A stretch of DNA of 64,000 bases from a virus. The notes under the pieces were generated by a model, which saw nothing but the letters and a program-made list of their open reading frames with translations, was not told where the DNA came from and did not search any database. Made by a program: the position numbers and the translations under genes. Shown in pieces: positions 1-7,549 of this stretch (positions within the stretch are counted from its first letter, which is position 1; each line of letters opens with the position of its first letter). Location: IMG/VR virus record IMGVR_UViG_3300036861_000330, positions 1 through 64,000 of that record; one strand, given 5' to 3'.

Positions 1-126
1 ACATACCATACATACCATACATACCATACATACCATACATACCATACATACCATACATACCATACATACCATACATACCATACATACCATACATACCATA
101 CATACCATACATACCATACATACCAT
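1..126. repeat. 9-bp tandem repeat at the window edge
   Basis: About 14 near-perfect head-to-tail copies of ACATACCAT. The tract starts at base 1, so it may be a genome end, a terminal repeat or an assembly edge. It has no coding potential. Confidence 0.9.
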
Positions 127-140
127 AGTAGTGGTATGGT

Positions 141-192
141 GTAGTACATACCCTATGCGTAGTACATACCCTATGCGTAGTACATACCCTAT
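141..192 (+). repeat. 18-bp direct repeat, 2.9 copies
   Basis: GTAGTACATACCCTATGC occurs at 141-158 and 159-176, with a partial copy at 177-192. It shares the CATACC core of the preceding 9-bp repeat. Binding sites or a decayed extension of the same satellite are both possible. Confidence 0.85.
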
Positions 193-199
193 AGACGTG

Positions 200-230
200 A
201 AAAAGGGCCTTCGTACAGAAGGCCCTTTTT
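200..230. terminator. Bidirectional intrinsic terminator
   Basis: A-rich left arm AAAAAGGGCCTTC pairs with GAAGGCCCTTTTT around a 5-nt loop, so either strand ends in a U tract. It closes the leftward operon 244-773. Confidence 0.85.
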
Positions 231-243
231 CTGGTGGTACGGG

Positions 244-384
244 CTACTTACCAGCTACGTACCTTTCGAGGAATTCGCGGAGTACGGCCGAGAGATCCGT
301 CCCATCCTGTTTTGCCCTCATCTGCGCCGCTTGCCAGAGTTCGTCCGAGATGCGAATGTGGCGACCCTTGGTACCCTTAGACAT
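244..384 (-). CDS. Ribbon-helix-helix DNA-binding protein, 46 aa
   Basis: The protein reads GRHIRISDELWQAAQMRAKQ and continues with DLSAVLREFLERYV, the pattern of a small MetJ/Arc-type ribbon-helix-helix protein: a basic beta strand, then two helices. I place the start at the internal ATG (382-384), 1 bp past the stop of the upstream gene 386-592; the longer frame upstream is low complexity. It is last in a three-gene leftward operon that ends at the terminator 200-230. A repressor role is inferred from the fold only. Confidence 0.7.
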   Translation of the reverse strand: MSKGTKGRHIRISDELWQAAQMRAKQDGTDLSAVLREFLERYVAGK

Positions 385-385
385 C

Positions 386-592
386 TTAGAACCCTTCGCG
401 CTTCTCGCCCGGCTTGAGGCGCTTGAACGTAACGACCCGAACCTCGATCTCGGCACTCTCGACTGGCTTAGCCGCCATGCGCCGCTTGGCCGCCATGTGC
501 CGCTCGGCCCAGATGTCAAGATCGAACTCGCCATCCGACATGTCGAGACTGTCGAGTGCATCCCGGATGCTCAGCTTGTCTGTCTTGTCCAT
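386..592 (-). CDS. Hypothetical protein, 68 aa
   Basis: Acidic N-terminal half (DALDSLDMSDGEFDLDIW) followed by a basic stretch (ERHMAAKRRMAAKP). No family recognised. It lies between a zinc-ribbon gene and a ribbon-helix-helix gene with near-zero spacing, so it is very likely co-transcribed and could be the partner of the DNA-binding protein. Confidence 0.6.
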   Translation of the reverse strand: MDKTDKLSIRDALDSLDMSDGEFDLDIWAERHMAAKRRMAAKPVESAEIEVRVVTFKRLKPGEKREGF

Positions 593-602
593 TTTCTTCC
601 CC

Positions 603-773
603 TTAGAAGTCGATGTCGCCTTCGACCATTTCGTACCCGCCGATGTTTTTGTCGTTCTTACGAATCATGACTGCATAGGACCGGCACCTGATCGGAATGT
701 CCGATTTGCGCGACCAGGTGGCGCCACAGTCCTCGCACCCGTAGCGCTTGCGGCTTTTGACTTTCTTGTCCAT
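603..773 (-). CDS. Small zinc-ribbon protein, 56 aa
   Basis: Start chosen at the internal ATG because AGGAGG sits 6-7 bases upstream. A basic N-terminus leads into YGCEDCGATW, and a third Cys follows in IPIRCRSYAV, so a metal-binding ribbon is plausible although a fourth Cys is absent. First gene of the leftward operon. Function unknown. Confidence 0.65.
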   Translation of the reverse strand: MDKKVKSRKRYGCEDCGATWSRKSDIPIRCRSYAVMIRKNDKNIGGYEMVEGDIDF

Positions 774-959
774 TTTTGCCTCCTGGCCCTTGGTCCTTCG
801 GTGTGTCCACACCTTACCACCACCCAGCGGAGTGTGTCTACACCCAAGTGACCGATTTGATCGAAATTTCGTGAAATTCGCAAAGGTCCCTTTTTGCGGC
901 CATCCCGGGCGAGCGCACCCACAGGTAGGTGGTGGTGCGAGTCGAACTACTCGGGCGCC

Positions 960-1300
960 TTAGGTGGGTTGCCGATCTCGACAACCTTGCGCGGGGCCAT
1001 ATGGCCACCATATGATACCGCTTGATACCTCACTGTCCACTTTGTCCGGTTTTTTGTCCACTTCGTCCCTTTTGGTGTCCATTTTGATGTCCATTTTGTC
1101 CGCCTTACGACAACATATGGCACCACGTATGGCATCGCCTGAGACGGCCTGAGACACACTGTCCCATTGCTGTTCCAGTTTTTTTCGCTTTTGTCCGGTT
1201 TTTTGTCCGGTGTGTCGGTTTTTTGTCCGATTTTGTAGATATGCGTGGTATGCAATACATTGACTTTCGTGAAAGTGGTGTTTTTCAAAACAGACACATT
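960..1300. other. Non-coding stretch with many TTTTGTCC-like motifs
   Basis: At 1034-1100 and again at 1190-1230 the + strand carries about ten copies of (T)TTTGTCC spaced about 9-13 bp apart. Minus-strand frames through it are open but low complexity (repeats of Lys-Trp-Thr or Lys-x-Asp), which I read as a by-product of the repeats. Iteron or repressor-site cluster is an inference. Confidence 0.4.
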
Positions 1301-1513
1301 ACATCTATGGGTATACTTGACCTAAATGCCTCCCACCAGGCACGATAGCGAGAGTATACAATAGACGGTTGACTGTACAACTAAAAAGGTAGACTTGCGT
1401 GGGATATGGCATATGACTGAATTTGATCCTATATACCCGATAGAGCACCTGTATATACCATATACATATATATATATATACATATATAGTATTATGTATA
1501 GAGAAGGGGATAT

Positions 1514-1577
1514 GCTTGTGAATGCGTTCACAAGCGTGAGGTTAACCGCGTTAACATTCATTTGACAGTGACTGTCA
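1514..1577. promoter_or_regulatory. Three adjacent palindromes (operator or origin candidate)
   Basis: GCTTGTGAA-tgcg-TTCACAAGC at 1514-1535, GTTAAC-cgc-GTTAAC at 1541-1555 and TGACAGT-g-ACTGTCA at 1563-1577. They follow an AT-rich tract (1450-1500) containing an AT dinucleotide run. Protein-binding sites of a control region or replication origin are inferred. Confidence 0.5.
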
Positions 1578-2109
1578 GTTTTTATTCTCTCAGTCCGGAC
1601 ATTGTGGTCATTTCTGTCACAAGATCACGTTTTGGTAACGGAACCAAATGGTGACAGGGTTATACGTGATTTGTCTGGGATGTCCCAAATAGTCGGTTGT
1701 GCCCAAACGCTGGTCATGATAGCTTTGTGGTGCTGGACCAGGAGACCGGAGGGCCGAGAGACCGGATGGTCATTCACCAGTGTTGACAACTCAAGAGTGC
1801 GAGAACCGGAGCCGTCCGACCGGCGGAAACCACGTAGCGCGCAAGTGAACCGTGGGACCACCCGGCAGATGGCAGATGGCAAGTCCGAGTCTGAGAACAG
1901 GTGACGGACACGCTACGTGAGGCGCAACCTCGCTGAGTATGGGTATGAACTACTCATCTCAGTTTGGCCGCTCGGTGGAGTCAAAGGGCAAGACTTGTTC
2001 GGCAGTACCGGTGCTCGCGCGTGACCTTTGAGAATTCAATAGTGACGAAAGCCAATCAGGGAAGTAGGACTTTGGCGTAGCGTTTGGTTCCATTTGCGAT
2101 AACCCGTCT
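1578..2109. other. No convincing gene
   Basis: Open frames exist on both strands but none has a ribosome-binding site or family resemblance. It lies between the palindrome cluster and the tandem hairpins and is probably a regulatory or leader region. Confidence 0.4.
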
Positions 2110-2168
2110 GAGGAAATCCTAGAAATAGGAGATTCTCACTGAGGAGATCCTAGAAATAGGAGGTCCTC
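2110..2168 (+). ncRNA. Two tandem GAAA-loop hairpins
   Basis: Two 28-nt hairpins (2110-2137, 2141-2168; period 31 bp) have the same architecture: GAGGA stem base, 2-nt internal mismatch, ATCCTA/TAGGA(T) stem top and GAAA tetraloop. Differences between copies keep pairing at the base. It lies upstream of the first rightward gene module. Confidence 0.5.
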
Positions 2169-2381
2169 ACTTGTGAACGGTAAATCACGTGAAAGCGTGC
2201 AATGACTTGTCTCGCAATTCCAGTGAGCGTATCCCGCCTGATTGGTTAGCAGTACTGAGAATTGAATGAATGAATGAGAACACGAAACTGAAACTGCCCT
2301 TTGCCTTTCCGTGCCCTGTGGGGCTTTTGCTTTTGGCGCCGGTGGCCGGTTGGGCAAAGGGTGGGTTTCAGGAATTCGGTT

Positions 2382-2985
2382 CTCAAGGACCGTACAGTAC
2401 GTACACTGCAAACTGTAAGACGGAACGGACTAGAGGTATGATATGAACGCGGAAAGGGCTTACTGGCAAGTGGTAGACATGACAAGTGGCGAACCAGTAA
2501 ACAATGCGCAGTTATATGAGGATGTCAGCCTGGCAAAGTATGATGCTGAGTGGGAGCGTTGCGTAAACCCGGACGGGGTTTTCAAGATCCGTGTTGCGCC
2601 AAACAACAACGTTCCGTACTTTGTTGCATCGATGCTGCATGACCGTTTTGCCAATGAAACAGTCATGCACCATCACCTCATTGGTGGCACAGTGAGGAAA
2701 ATCAGGTCGCTTCGGCAAATGCTTTCCGATGTTGAGTCCGGCTCCGCCAAACCAGTGCATATCTACTGTGACCTGTGGGCAAGAGTCCCGTACGAAACAA
2801 CATTTGAGGGCGGGGCCACCGTGCATGCGCGGAAGCTCCGGGGCGAAGCCGGTAAATACTATAGCAATGAGCCAACCAACAACAGCTACTACACACCGTC
2901 AAGCCTGTGAAAACCCAAACCAACCCAGAAAGCCTGGCCCTGTGTGGCCTACTGGTTGCAGTGTACGTACTGTTCGGTCCTTGAG
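2382..2985 (+). repeat. Module 1 inverted repeat (arms 2382-2411 / 2956-2985)
   Basis: The 30-bp arms begin CTCAAGGACCG on the left and end CGGTCCTTGAG on the right; 29 of 30 pair, the exception being a central U-U (GTAC opposite GTTC). A weaker outer pair, GAATGAATGA near 2265 and TCATTCATTC near 2999, extends it. It encloses the gene 2443-2910. Confidence 0.8.
2443..2910 (+). CDS. Hypothetical protein, 155 aa
   Basis: ATG follows AGAGGTATGAT. The segment VPYFVASMLHDR ... YCDLWARVP is repeated in shorter form in the protein at 4200-4442 (VPFVVASMIFDK ... MIDLWARVP), so the two are paralogues within the left arm. No family is recognised. It is the only gene of inverted-repeat module 1. Confidence 0.7.
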   Translation: MNAERAYWQVVDMTSGEPVNNAQLYEDVSLAKYDAEWERCVNPDGVFKIRVAPNNNVPYFVASMLHDRFANETVMHHHLIGGTVRKIRSLRQMLSDVESGSAKPVHIYCDLWARVPYETTFEGGATVHARKLRGEAGKYYSNEPTNNSYYTPSSL

Positions 2986-3067
2986 CGGAAGAATCGTATC
3001 ATTCATTCAGTTCCAATGTCGGTACAATGCGCGCATTCACGCAACCCAAAAAGGGTAATGGTGCGAA

Positions 3068-3256
3068 ATGGCTGAGGTTTTCAAGCTCGTTCCCGTGACT
3101 GCCAAGTGGGATGTCGTCATCGACGGTACCCGGCGCCAGTACGAGGAATACGACATTGCCGAGGCAAAGGAATTCGCCGCGTCGGCGCGAGCAAACGGTA
3201 TCAATGCAAAGGTCGCGGTGTTTCAGCCACGGCCTGAGCCGGTCGAAACCAACTAG
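3068..3256 (+). CDS. Hypothetical protein, 62 aa
   Basis: Begins MAEVFKLVPVTAKWDVVIDG. A mixed alpha/beta composition is likely. It is preceded by the AAAGGGTAATG-type leader typical of this arm, and its TAG overlaps the GTG of the next gene by one base, indicating coupling. Unrecognised. Confidence 0.65.
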   Translation: MAEVFKLVPVTAKWDVVIDGTRRQYEEYDIAEAKEFAASARANGINAKVAVFQPRPEPVETN

Positions 3257-3387
3257 TGGACATGGACTCAAACCAGCTACAGCAGCTCTCACATACGCTC
3301 CATATGTTTGCCAAGTGGTGGTTTGACCTTGGCTTCAACATGGGTGCGTATGTTGACTGGGCGTATGATGCAATGCCCTGGTTTTGA
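3256..3387 (+). CDS. Small aromatic-rich peptide, 43 aa
   Basis: GTG at 3256 overlaps the upstream stop; an ATG at 3262 is an alternative. The peptide is rich in Trp, Phe and Met (MFAKWWFDLGFNMGAYVDW), which suggests membrane association. Unrecognised. Confidence 0.5.
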   Translation: MDMDSNQLQQLSHTLHMFAKWWFDLGFNMGAYVDWAYDAMPWF

Positions 3388-3574
3388 GTGGAACACGTAG
3401 AATAAGCGAACAGTAGTAAAGCATGCGCGCATTGTTCCGACATTGGGGTTGAACTTGTAAAGGGACTGGGCGACGCAACGTATCGCCAGTCTAGTTTGGC
3501 ACTTCTCAGTATTGCTCACAACCTTAATGATGTTCGTCGTGGTTGTTCACAAAACAAGAGGTAAGAGGTAAACG

Positions 3575-4021
3575 ATGCGTGCAGAAGATGCAGTAACGGC
3601 GAGTACATACTTCGACGCGGCATTTGGTAGTCGGAGAACGTTAGTTGCCCGTGCAAAGCGCGCGCTTGCCGATGTGGAATTCGACACAATGGTCGGGACT
3701 GGACTTTCCGGCGCGCTCGTGATTCCAACCCTTGCCAAAGCGCTCGACGTTGATTTTCTTTTGGTTCGGAAAGACAGTGACGAGTCGCACAGTTCTGGCG
3801 AACCTGCCGGAACCCTTGGCCACCAGTGGATTTTTGTTGACGACTTTGTTTCCACCGGAGCAACGCTCGCGCATGTGCGTTCCGAGGTCGAAGAGTTTGC
3901 AGAAACAAACGATATGGACCCACATTTCGATACCACCTACATGGGTGCATACCTGTACCAAACGTACAGAGGTAGAGGACCTGGATTTTGGCGGCCAGGA
4001 CACGAGTTCCCCCGCTTGTGA
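3575..4021 (+). CDS. Phosphoribosyltransferase-fold protein
   Basis: A 148-aa protein with the type I PRTase signature WIFVDDFVSTGATLAHV near residues 86-102: two acidic residues then S/T-G-A-T, the PRPP-binding loop. An upstream GTGLSGALVIP segment fits the pyrophosphate-binding loop of the family. Such enzymes transfer ribose 5-phosphate from PRPP to a base, so nucleotide salvage is the likely theme; the substrate cannot be read from sequence. Full length for a small orotate PRTase-like protein. SD-like GAGGTAA precedes the ATG. Confidence 0.8.
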   Translation: MRAEDAVTASTYFDAAFGSRRTLVARAKRALADVEFDTMVGTGLSGALVIPTLAKALDVDFLLVRKDSDESHSSGEPAGTLGHQWIFVDDFVSTGATLAHVRSEVEEFAETNDMDPHFDTTYMGAYLYQTYRGRGPGFWRPGHEFPRL

Positions 4022-4035
4022 AGAGGTAAACGAAT

Positions 4036-4203
4036 ATGTATGAACATGTTTCGATGTACGAGGAGTTCGACGAGGAGTTCGACCCTAGTTACGGCGAGCT
4101 GGAAGATCCGCCCGACGACAACTTCGACTACAGCACGAACCGCAGTGACCTGTTACGGATCATTGCCGAGATCGAAGCCGGGTACGGGTTTGGTGCACAG
4201 TGA
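4036..4203 (+). CDS. Acidic hypothetical protein, 55 aa
   Basis: ATG follows GAGGTAAACGAAT. N-terminal half is very acidic (MYEEFDEEFDPSYGELEDPP). Its TGA overlaps the GTG of 4200-4442. No family recognised. Confidence 0.65.
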   Translation: MYEHVSMYEEFDEEFDPSYGELEDPPDDNFDYSTNRSDLLRIIAEIEAGYGFGAQ

Positions 4204-4442
4204 GAGAGCCAACAGTGCCGTTTGTTGTCGCCAGTATGATTTTTGACAAACACGGTGGCAGTGCATTTTTGCACTGGCATGATCAAGGCGACACTGCCGA
4301 TGGCATCGGCAAATGGAGGCGCAAGTACGGTCTCGACACACAAATGATTGACTTGTGGGCGAGAGTTCCGGCGTCACTACTTGATTCGGAGTTCGGGCCA
4401 GTTCTTGCGGCACAAAACCGTAGAGAGTGTTTGTTCGCGTGA
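4200..4442 (+). CDS. Hypothetical protein, paralogue of 2443-2910
   Basis: An 80-aa protein starting at GTG inside GTGA. Shares VPF/YxVASM and DLWARVP with the 155-aa protein of module 1, in the same order. Function unknown. Confidence 0.65.
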   Translation: MREPTVPFVVASMIFDKHGGSAFLHWHDQGDTADGIGKWRRKYGLDTQMIDLWARVPASLLDSEFGPVLAAQNRRECLFA

Positions 4443-4566
4443 ATTCCCGTGACGAGCATCATTTGGGTTGTGAGCAGTAAAGAGTGGAAGAGTTCAAGAC
4501 TCAGTACTGCGGAATTTGGCGCTAGTGTGGCAATTGCCATTCGTGGTGACACGAAAGGTAAATGCT

Positions 4567-4656
4567 ATGCGAAGTGACAAAGTTGTCTGGACTTCCGGCA
4601 GGCCACTGCCGGCCAGAATTGGCGAGAAGGCCACGATTTACCGGAAGCCTCGTTGA
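4567..4656 (+). CDS. Basic peptide, 29 aa
   Basis: Begins MRSDKVVWTSGRPLPARI after GAAAGGTAAATGCT. Stop overlaps the TTG of the next frame. Small and unrecognised. Confidence 0.45.
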   Translation: MRSDKVVWTSGRPLPARIGEKATIYRKPR

Positions 4657-4790
4657 ACTACAAAACCATTTCCACTGCCCTGTGGGACGTGTGTAAGTGC
4701 GTGGGACCGCCAGCACTGGCATTTCTGGCCGTTCTGTACATGTTTGCACAGTTTTACTATGCAGTGGTTGTTGGTGGCCACCACCAGTGA
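4653..4790 (+). CDS. Small membrane protein, 45 aa
   Basis: TTG start within TTGA. One hydrophobic helix (PPALAFLAVLYMFAQFYYAVV), then a His-rich tail GGHHQ. Coupled to both neighbours by 4-base overlaps. Confidence 0.5.
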   Translation: MNYKTISTALWDVCKCVGPPALAFLAVLYMFAQFYYAVVVGGHHQ

Positions 4791-4879
4791 GAAACGATAC
4801 TGCGGGAATTATGATCCTACTCATTACCGCAGTGAGTCTTGCGATTGGAGTCATGTACTCATACTTTAACCCACAGTAG
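4787..4879 (+). CDS. Small membrane protein, 30 aa
   Basis: GTG within GTGA. Consists almost wholly of one transmembrane helix (AGIMILLITAVSLAIGVMY). Confidence 0.5.
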   Translation: MRNDTAGIMILLITAVSLAIGVMYSYFNPQ

Positions 4880-4916
4880 CCATGTTTGGCAATTGCCATT
4901 CTTGCGCCAAGTTCCT

Positions 4917-5654
4917 CCATATGAGTGCGTACTGACGGTTCGGTCGGTTCCTACAAAACCCAACAGGTAATGATACAAAGGAACTTGGCAATGCAAGAAC
5001 GAATTGGTTCCCAAGAAATGGCCGAACGTGCGGTGAGTACGTACCGAAACGGTTTTGAGTTTCTCGGAGCTGGTTCATTCCGTTCCGCGTACCTGGGGCC
5101 AGACGGGTTTGTCTACAAAGTGAACCATAACGGCGACTCGCAAATGCAGGCACGCGAGGCAAATGCGTTTGCGCGGTTGCAGGAAAAGGGTTACTCCTGG
5201 GCACCGCAGTACACGCTTTGGGAAACGCAGAACGGCGACGTGGTTGCCATGCCAAAGTATGGGCAAGCTCCTATCACGGAGTTCTATTCCAGCGACGAGT
5301 ATGCTGAAATGAGTCGCCTTATGTACGACGTGAAAGCTACAAACGCCGGCACGCGCGAGGATGGCTCCTACGTGTTGCTTGACGGCGGTGGCTATAGAAA
5401 TTCCGTGTCTCCGTTTACCGACGAGAATAACGACTCTGATGATGATTTCGATGCTTGGGACAACGACTTCGATAACGACTTTTTCAAATTCGATAACGAC
5501 TTCGATAACGACTTCGATAACGATTCTAACGCCACTACTCTGATGACTACTCCGTTGACTACGGCAAGTGTCACTGTCCTGTTTGTGAACGTTCTCCCCG
5601 AGGCACGTGATAGTACGTAGCGACGTGCCGAATCGTCAGTTCGCATTCATATGG
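4917..5654 (+). repeat. Module 5 inverted repeat (arms 4917-4943 / 5628-5654)
   Basis: The 27-bp arms start CCATATGA and end TTCATATGG; 24 of 27 match. The exceptions are two G-U wobbles and one central U-U (GCGTACTG opposite CAGTTCGC). Encloses the gene 4991-5620. Confidence 0.8.
4991..5620 (+). CDS. Truncated protein-kinase-like protein with Asp/Asn repeat tail
   Basis: Start set at the ATG 8 bases after AAAGGA; an ATG at 4970 is an alternative. The N-terminal lobe resembles a protein kinase: FLGAGSFRSAYLG (glycine-rich loop), VYKV (candidate ATP-binding Lys), a Glu-bearing helix, then MPKYG as hinge. The catalytic loop is missing and only a YVLLDGGG segment recalls the metal-binding Asp, so an inactive or minimal kinase is likely. 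From about residue 155 a D-N-D-F repeat follows. In the -1 frame after the repeat the sequence encodes CHCPVCERSPRGT ending at TGA 5608-5610, a Cys tail that looks more protein-like than the in-frame end. Confidence 0.55.
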   Translation: MQERIGSQEMAERAVSTYRNGFEFLGAGSFRSAYLGPDGFVYKVNHNGDSQMQAREANAFARLQEKGYSWAPQYTLWETQNGDVVAMPKYGQAPITEFYSSDEYAEMSRLMYDVKATNAGTREDGSYVLLDGGGYRNSVSPFTDENNDSDDDFDAWDNDFDNDFFKFDNDFDNDFDNDSNATTLMTTPLTTASVTVLFVNVLPEARDST

Positions 5655-5716
5655 AACCTAGTTGCGTGTTAGTATGGTAATTGCTGGTCATGCAACAACC
5701 GAAAGGTAAAAACAGT

Positions 5717-5989
5717 ATGTGCCAGCGGAACATGACCGAAATTGACCCGGCCACGTACAAGATCGAGTCGTTTTTCCACGCCCTTGTCAATGCGAAGTCT
5801 GACATTGACATTTTCGGCGTTGGAATGCTTGACGAGGAATCCAACCTGATTTGCGTGGAGGTCTCAAACCGGCTTAGCGCTGATATCGAGCGGCTCAAGA
5901 ACTGCTACCAGCGTATCGTAAAGACTGATACGGTGCCACACAAACACGACCACGACCACGGCGGAAACGAAAAGGAACTGACACAGTGA
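5717..5989 (+). CDS. Hypothetical protein with His-rich tail, 90 aa
   Basis: ATG after GAAAGGTAAAAACAGT. A helical body (IESFFHALVNAKSDIDIFGV) is followed by HKHDHDHGG, a likely metal-binding tail. Stop overlaps the next GTG. Confidence 0.65.
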   Translation: MCQRNMTEIDPATYKIESFFHALVNAKSDIDIFGVGMLDEESNLICVEVSNRLSADIERLKNCYQRIVKTDTVPHKHDHDHGGNEKELTQ

Positions 5990-6138
5990 CCCAGAAGCGC
6001 GAGCAGGCAAACAAGGCCAAAATGCGGGCAGCGGCATTTCGGCGTCGGAACGAGAAGCACCAGACAAAGGCCGGGCGCGAAGTGTCACGGTTCCGTCGGT
6101 ACTTTGAGGACTACCCTGTGTTTCCAAGTCTCTGGTAA
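5986..6138 (+). CDS. Highly basic small protein, 50 aa
   Basis: GTG within GTGA. Sequence is dominated by Arg and Lys (MRAAAFRRRNEKHQTKAGRE), suggesting nucleic-acid binding. Stop overlaps the next ATG. Confidence 0.55.
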   Translation: MTQKREQANKAKMRAAAFRRRNEKHQTKAGREVSRFRRYFEDYPVFPSLW

Positions 6139-6221
6139 TGAGCGATCGACTGCTCACACTGATAACCAGACTTCTTGTTATTGTAGTTGCAGTCCGGTTA
6201 CTCTACGTAGTCGTCACCTAA
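6138..6221 (+). CDS. Single-helix membrane peptide, 27 aa
   Basis: ATG within TAATG. One hydrophobic helix with flanking Arg residues (LITRLLVIVVAVRLLYVVV). Confidence 0.45.
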   Translation: MSDRLLTLITRLLVIVVAVRLLYVVVT

Positions 6222-6323
6222 AAACGGTGTGTGTGGCAAGCAATTGCCATTCTTGCACGCAACTAGGAAAACACTGTGTACGTTGTACTGGCGACTTGCC
6301 AAAGCATTGAAAGGTAAAATGCA

Positions 6324-6767
6324 ATGACGAGTACGCTGAATGCAATTCTTTCAGGTGACAAGGCCGAGAATTTTGGCCTTATCACAAGTTCAACAGACTT
6401 GGCTGAGATCGCACAAGCCTTTGTTGATGTCATCGCGACGGTAAGCCAATCCAAAGGCGACGAGTACGGGCGCAAGCTGGACAACATTCTGGCCAACTCG
6501 GGCGAGCACACCCATATGGGAAAACACTGTGTACGTTGTACTCACGTTCACCGCCAGCAGCAAATTGCATTCCTGTTGAACAGCAAGCTCATTCCAATGA
6601 TGCACGCCATCGCCCCTGTGGGCGGGTTTTTTGGGCTGCATCCCGACTCCGAAACTGATTTTGGCTTCTGGTTCAACGGAACCGCTGAGATGGATGCGGA
6701 GCTTGCGGGCAGCTCGGACGGCCCATCCGACGCGGAGCTACAGAACCACCCAAAGGCGAAGCGGTGA
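6324..6767 (+). CDS. Hypothetical protein, 147 aa
   Basis: ATG follows GAAAGGTAAAATGCA. Helical N-terminal half. Residues 65-73 (GKHCVRCTH) are encoded by a direct repeat of the upstream intergenic arm, so this piece appears to be a local duplication. The C-terminus is acidic then basic (NHPKAKR). Stop overlaps the next GTG. Confidence 0.6.
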   Translation: MTSTLNAILSGDKAENFGLITSSTDLAEIAQAFVDVIATVSQSKGDEYGRKLDNILANSGEHTHMGKHCVRCTHVHRQQQIAFLLNSKLIPMMHAIAPVGGFFGLHPDSETDFGFWFNGTAEMDAELAGSSDGPSDAELQNHPKAKR

Positions 6768-6934
6768 AAACCGTTCTGGCGCGTACTCTCCGCAGTGGTA
6801 TGGTTCTTGGCGACAGCAGGATTGTGGAGTTAACTGCGCGATCCATCTCAAACGGTATGGACAGCGTTTCCATTTGGTTTACAAATGGCGATCATGTCAG
6901 ACTCGATGCGAAGCAGCTCGTGCAGGTCAAGTAA
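6764..6934 (+). CDS. Hypothetical beta-rich protein, 56 aa
   Basis: GTG within GTGA; begins VKTVLARTLRSGMVLGDSRI and ends WFTNGDHVRLDAKQLVQVK. The pattern suggests a small barrel. Family unknown. Confidence 0.6.
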   Translation: MKTVLARTLRSGMVLGDSRIVELTARSISNGMDSVSIWFTNGDHVRLDAKQLVQVK

Positions 6935-7039
6935 CAAAAACAAAAACGACATTGGCAAATCGCCAGTTCAACGTACACAGTGAAGCACAACACGCTGTAT
7001 TGAGCGGCCAAATCAGTACCAATACCAAAGGTAACGTAT

Positions 7040-7348
7040 ATGGCCGACTGGATTTACAGAAATTTCGCTGGCATCATTGTCGCGGCAGTGCTGACAGTCA
7101 TCGTGGTTGCAAATCTTGGCACGCTTGCGTATGAGTCCAACAGAAGTGCTAGTAAGACTGCCAAAACCGTGGTGGTCGTCAATGAGGACTCGATGGTGCC
7201 CAATGGTGATTCGTCGCAGTTCAACCTTGTTATTCCCAAGGAATGCATTTCCGCACACGATGACGGTTCACTAACTGTACGGTGCATGTTCAATCAGGGT
7301 AGGTGGCAATTGGCACCTGACCATCGAGTGCCGGTTGTTTCAGAGTGA
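7040..7348 (+). CDS. Membrane-anchored hypothetical protein, 102 aa
   Basis: ATG after CAAAGGTAACGTAT. N-terminal transmembrane helix (residues 10-28, AGIIVAAVLTVIVVANLG) then an extracytoplasmic beta-rich domain with two Cys (KECIS, VRCMF) that could form a disulfide. Stop overlaps next GTG. Confidence 0.65.
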   Translation: MADWIYRNFAGIIVAAVLTVIVVANLGTLAYESNRSASKTAKTVVVVNEDSMVPNGDSSQFNLVIPKECISAHDDGSLTVRCMFNQGRWQLAPDHRVPVVSE

Positions 7349-7470
7349 GCGGAGCCGAAGAGTTCCTAACCCATTTTCTCATTGCAAGCCCGTTCATCAT
7401 CATGCTTGCGGTCCTTGCCGACTTACTTAAGTCCGCTCCGAAAGAGTGGCCCAGTGAGCGCATCGACTAA
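7345..7470 (+). CDS. Small membrane protein, 41 aa
   Basis: GTG within GTGA; one helix (FLIASPFIIMLAVLADLL) followed by a polar tail. Confidence 0.5.
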   Translation: MSGAEEFLTHFLIASPFIIMLAVLADLLKSAPKEWPSERID

Positions 7471-7474
7471 GGTA

Positions 7475-7549
7475 ATGATTACCACTGTTTGCATTGCGCC
7501 ATGGATCGTCTGGATCCATTTCGTTGTGCAAACCGTACTGCAAGCGTAA
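7475..7549 (+). CDS. Hydrophobic peptide, 24 aa
   Basis: Begins MITTVCIAPWIVWIHFVVQ directly after GGTA. Plausible tiny membrane peptide, but short enough to be chance. Confidence 0.3.
   Translation: MITTVCIAPWIVWIHFVVQTVLQA

Larger units (their letters stand above)
3013..3446 (+). repeat. Module 2 inverted repeat (arms 3013-3036 / 3423-3446)
   Basis: The 24-bp arms are CCAATGTCGG...GCGCGCAT and its complement; 23 of 24 pair, with a central U-U (GGTAC opposite GTTCC). It encloses the two genes 3068-3387. Confidence 0.8.
3510..4479 (+). repeat. Module 3 inverted repeat (arms 3510-3523 / 4466-4479)
   Basis: TATTGCTCACAACC pairs with GGTTGTGAGCAGTA (13 of 14), with weaker extension outwards. 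It encloses the three genes 3575-4442. A short local hairpin (about 3463-3490, GCGA/TCGC core) lies just upstream. Confidence 0.6.
4511..4915 (+). repeat. Module 4 inverted repeat (arms 4511-4539 / 4887-4915)
   Basis: The 29-bp arms share TTGGCGC and the inner palindrome GGCAATTGCC; 25 of 29 match. The four differences are two G-U wobbles on the + strand and two U-U. Encloses three tiny genes 4567-4879. Confidence 0.8.
5657..6267 (+). repeat. Module 6 inverted repeat (arms 5657-5685 / 6239-6267)
   Basis: The 29-bp arms start CCTAGTTGCGTG and end CACGCAACTAGG; 25 of 29 match. Exceptions: two G-U wobbles and two U-U. Encloses three genes 5717-6221. Confidence 0.8.
6272..6982 (+). repeat. Module 7 inverted repeat (arms 6272-6300 / 6954-6982)
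   Basis: The 29-bp arms start CACTGTGTACGTTG and end CAACGTACACAGTG; 27 of 29 match, including a central U-U (TTGTACTGG opposite CCAGTTCAA). Part of the left arm (6266-6289) recurs as a 24-bp direct repeat at 6519-6542 inside the gene. Encloses 6324-6934. Confidence 0.8.

Noticed and set aside
947-1297. Minus-strand protein of 116 aa
   Set aside because: Composition is a by-product of TTTTGTCC repeats, with no ribosome-binding site.
1602-1904. Plus-strand protein of 100 aa
   Set aside because: No SD, no family resemblance, and an equally long frame exists on the other strand.
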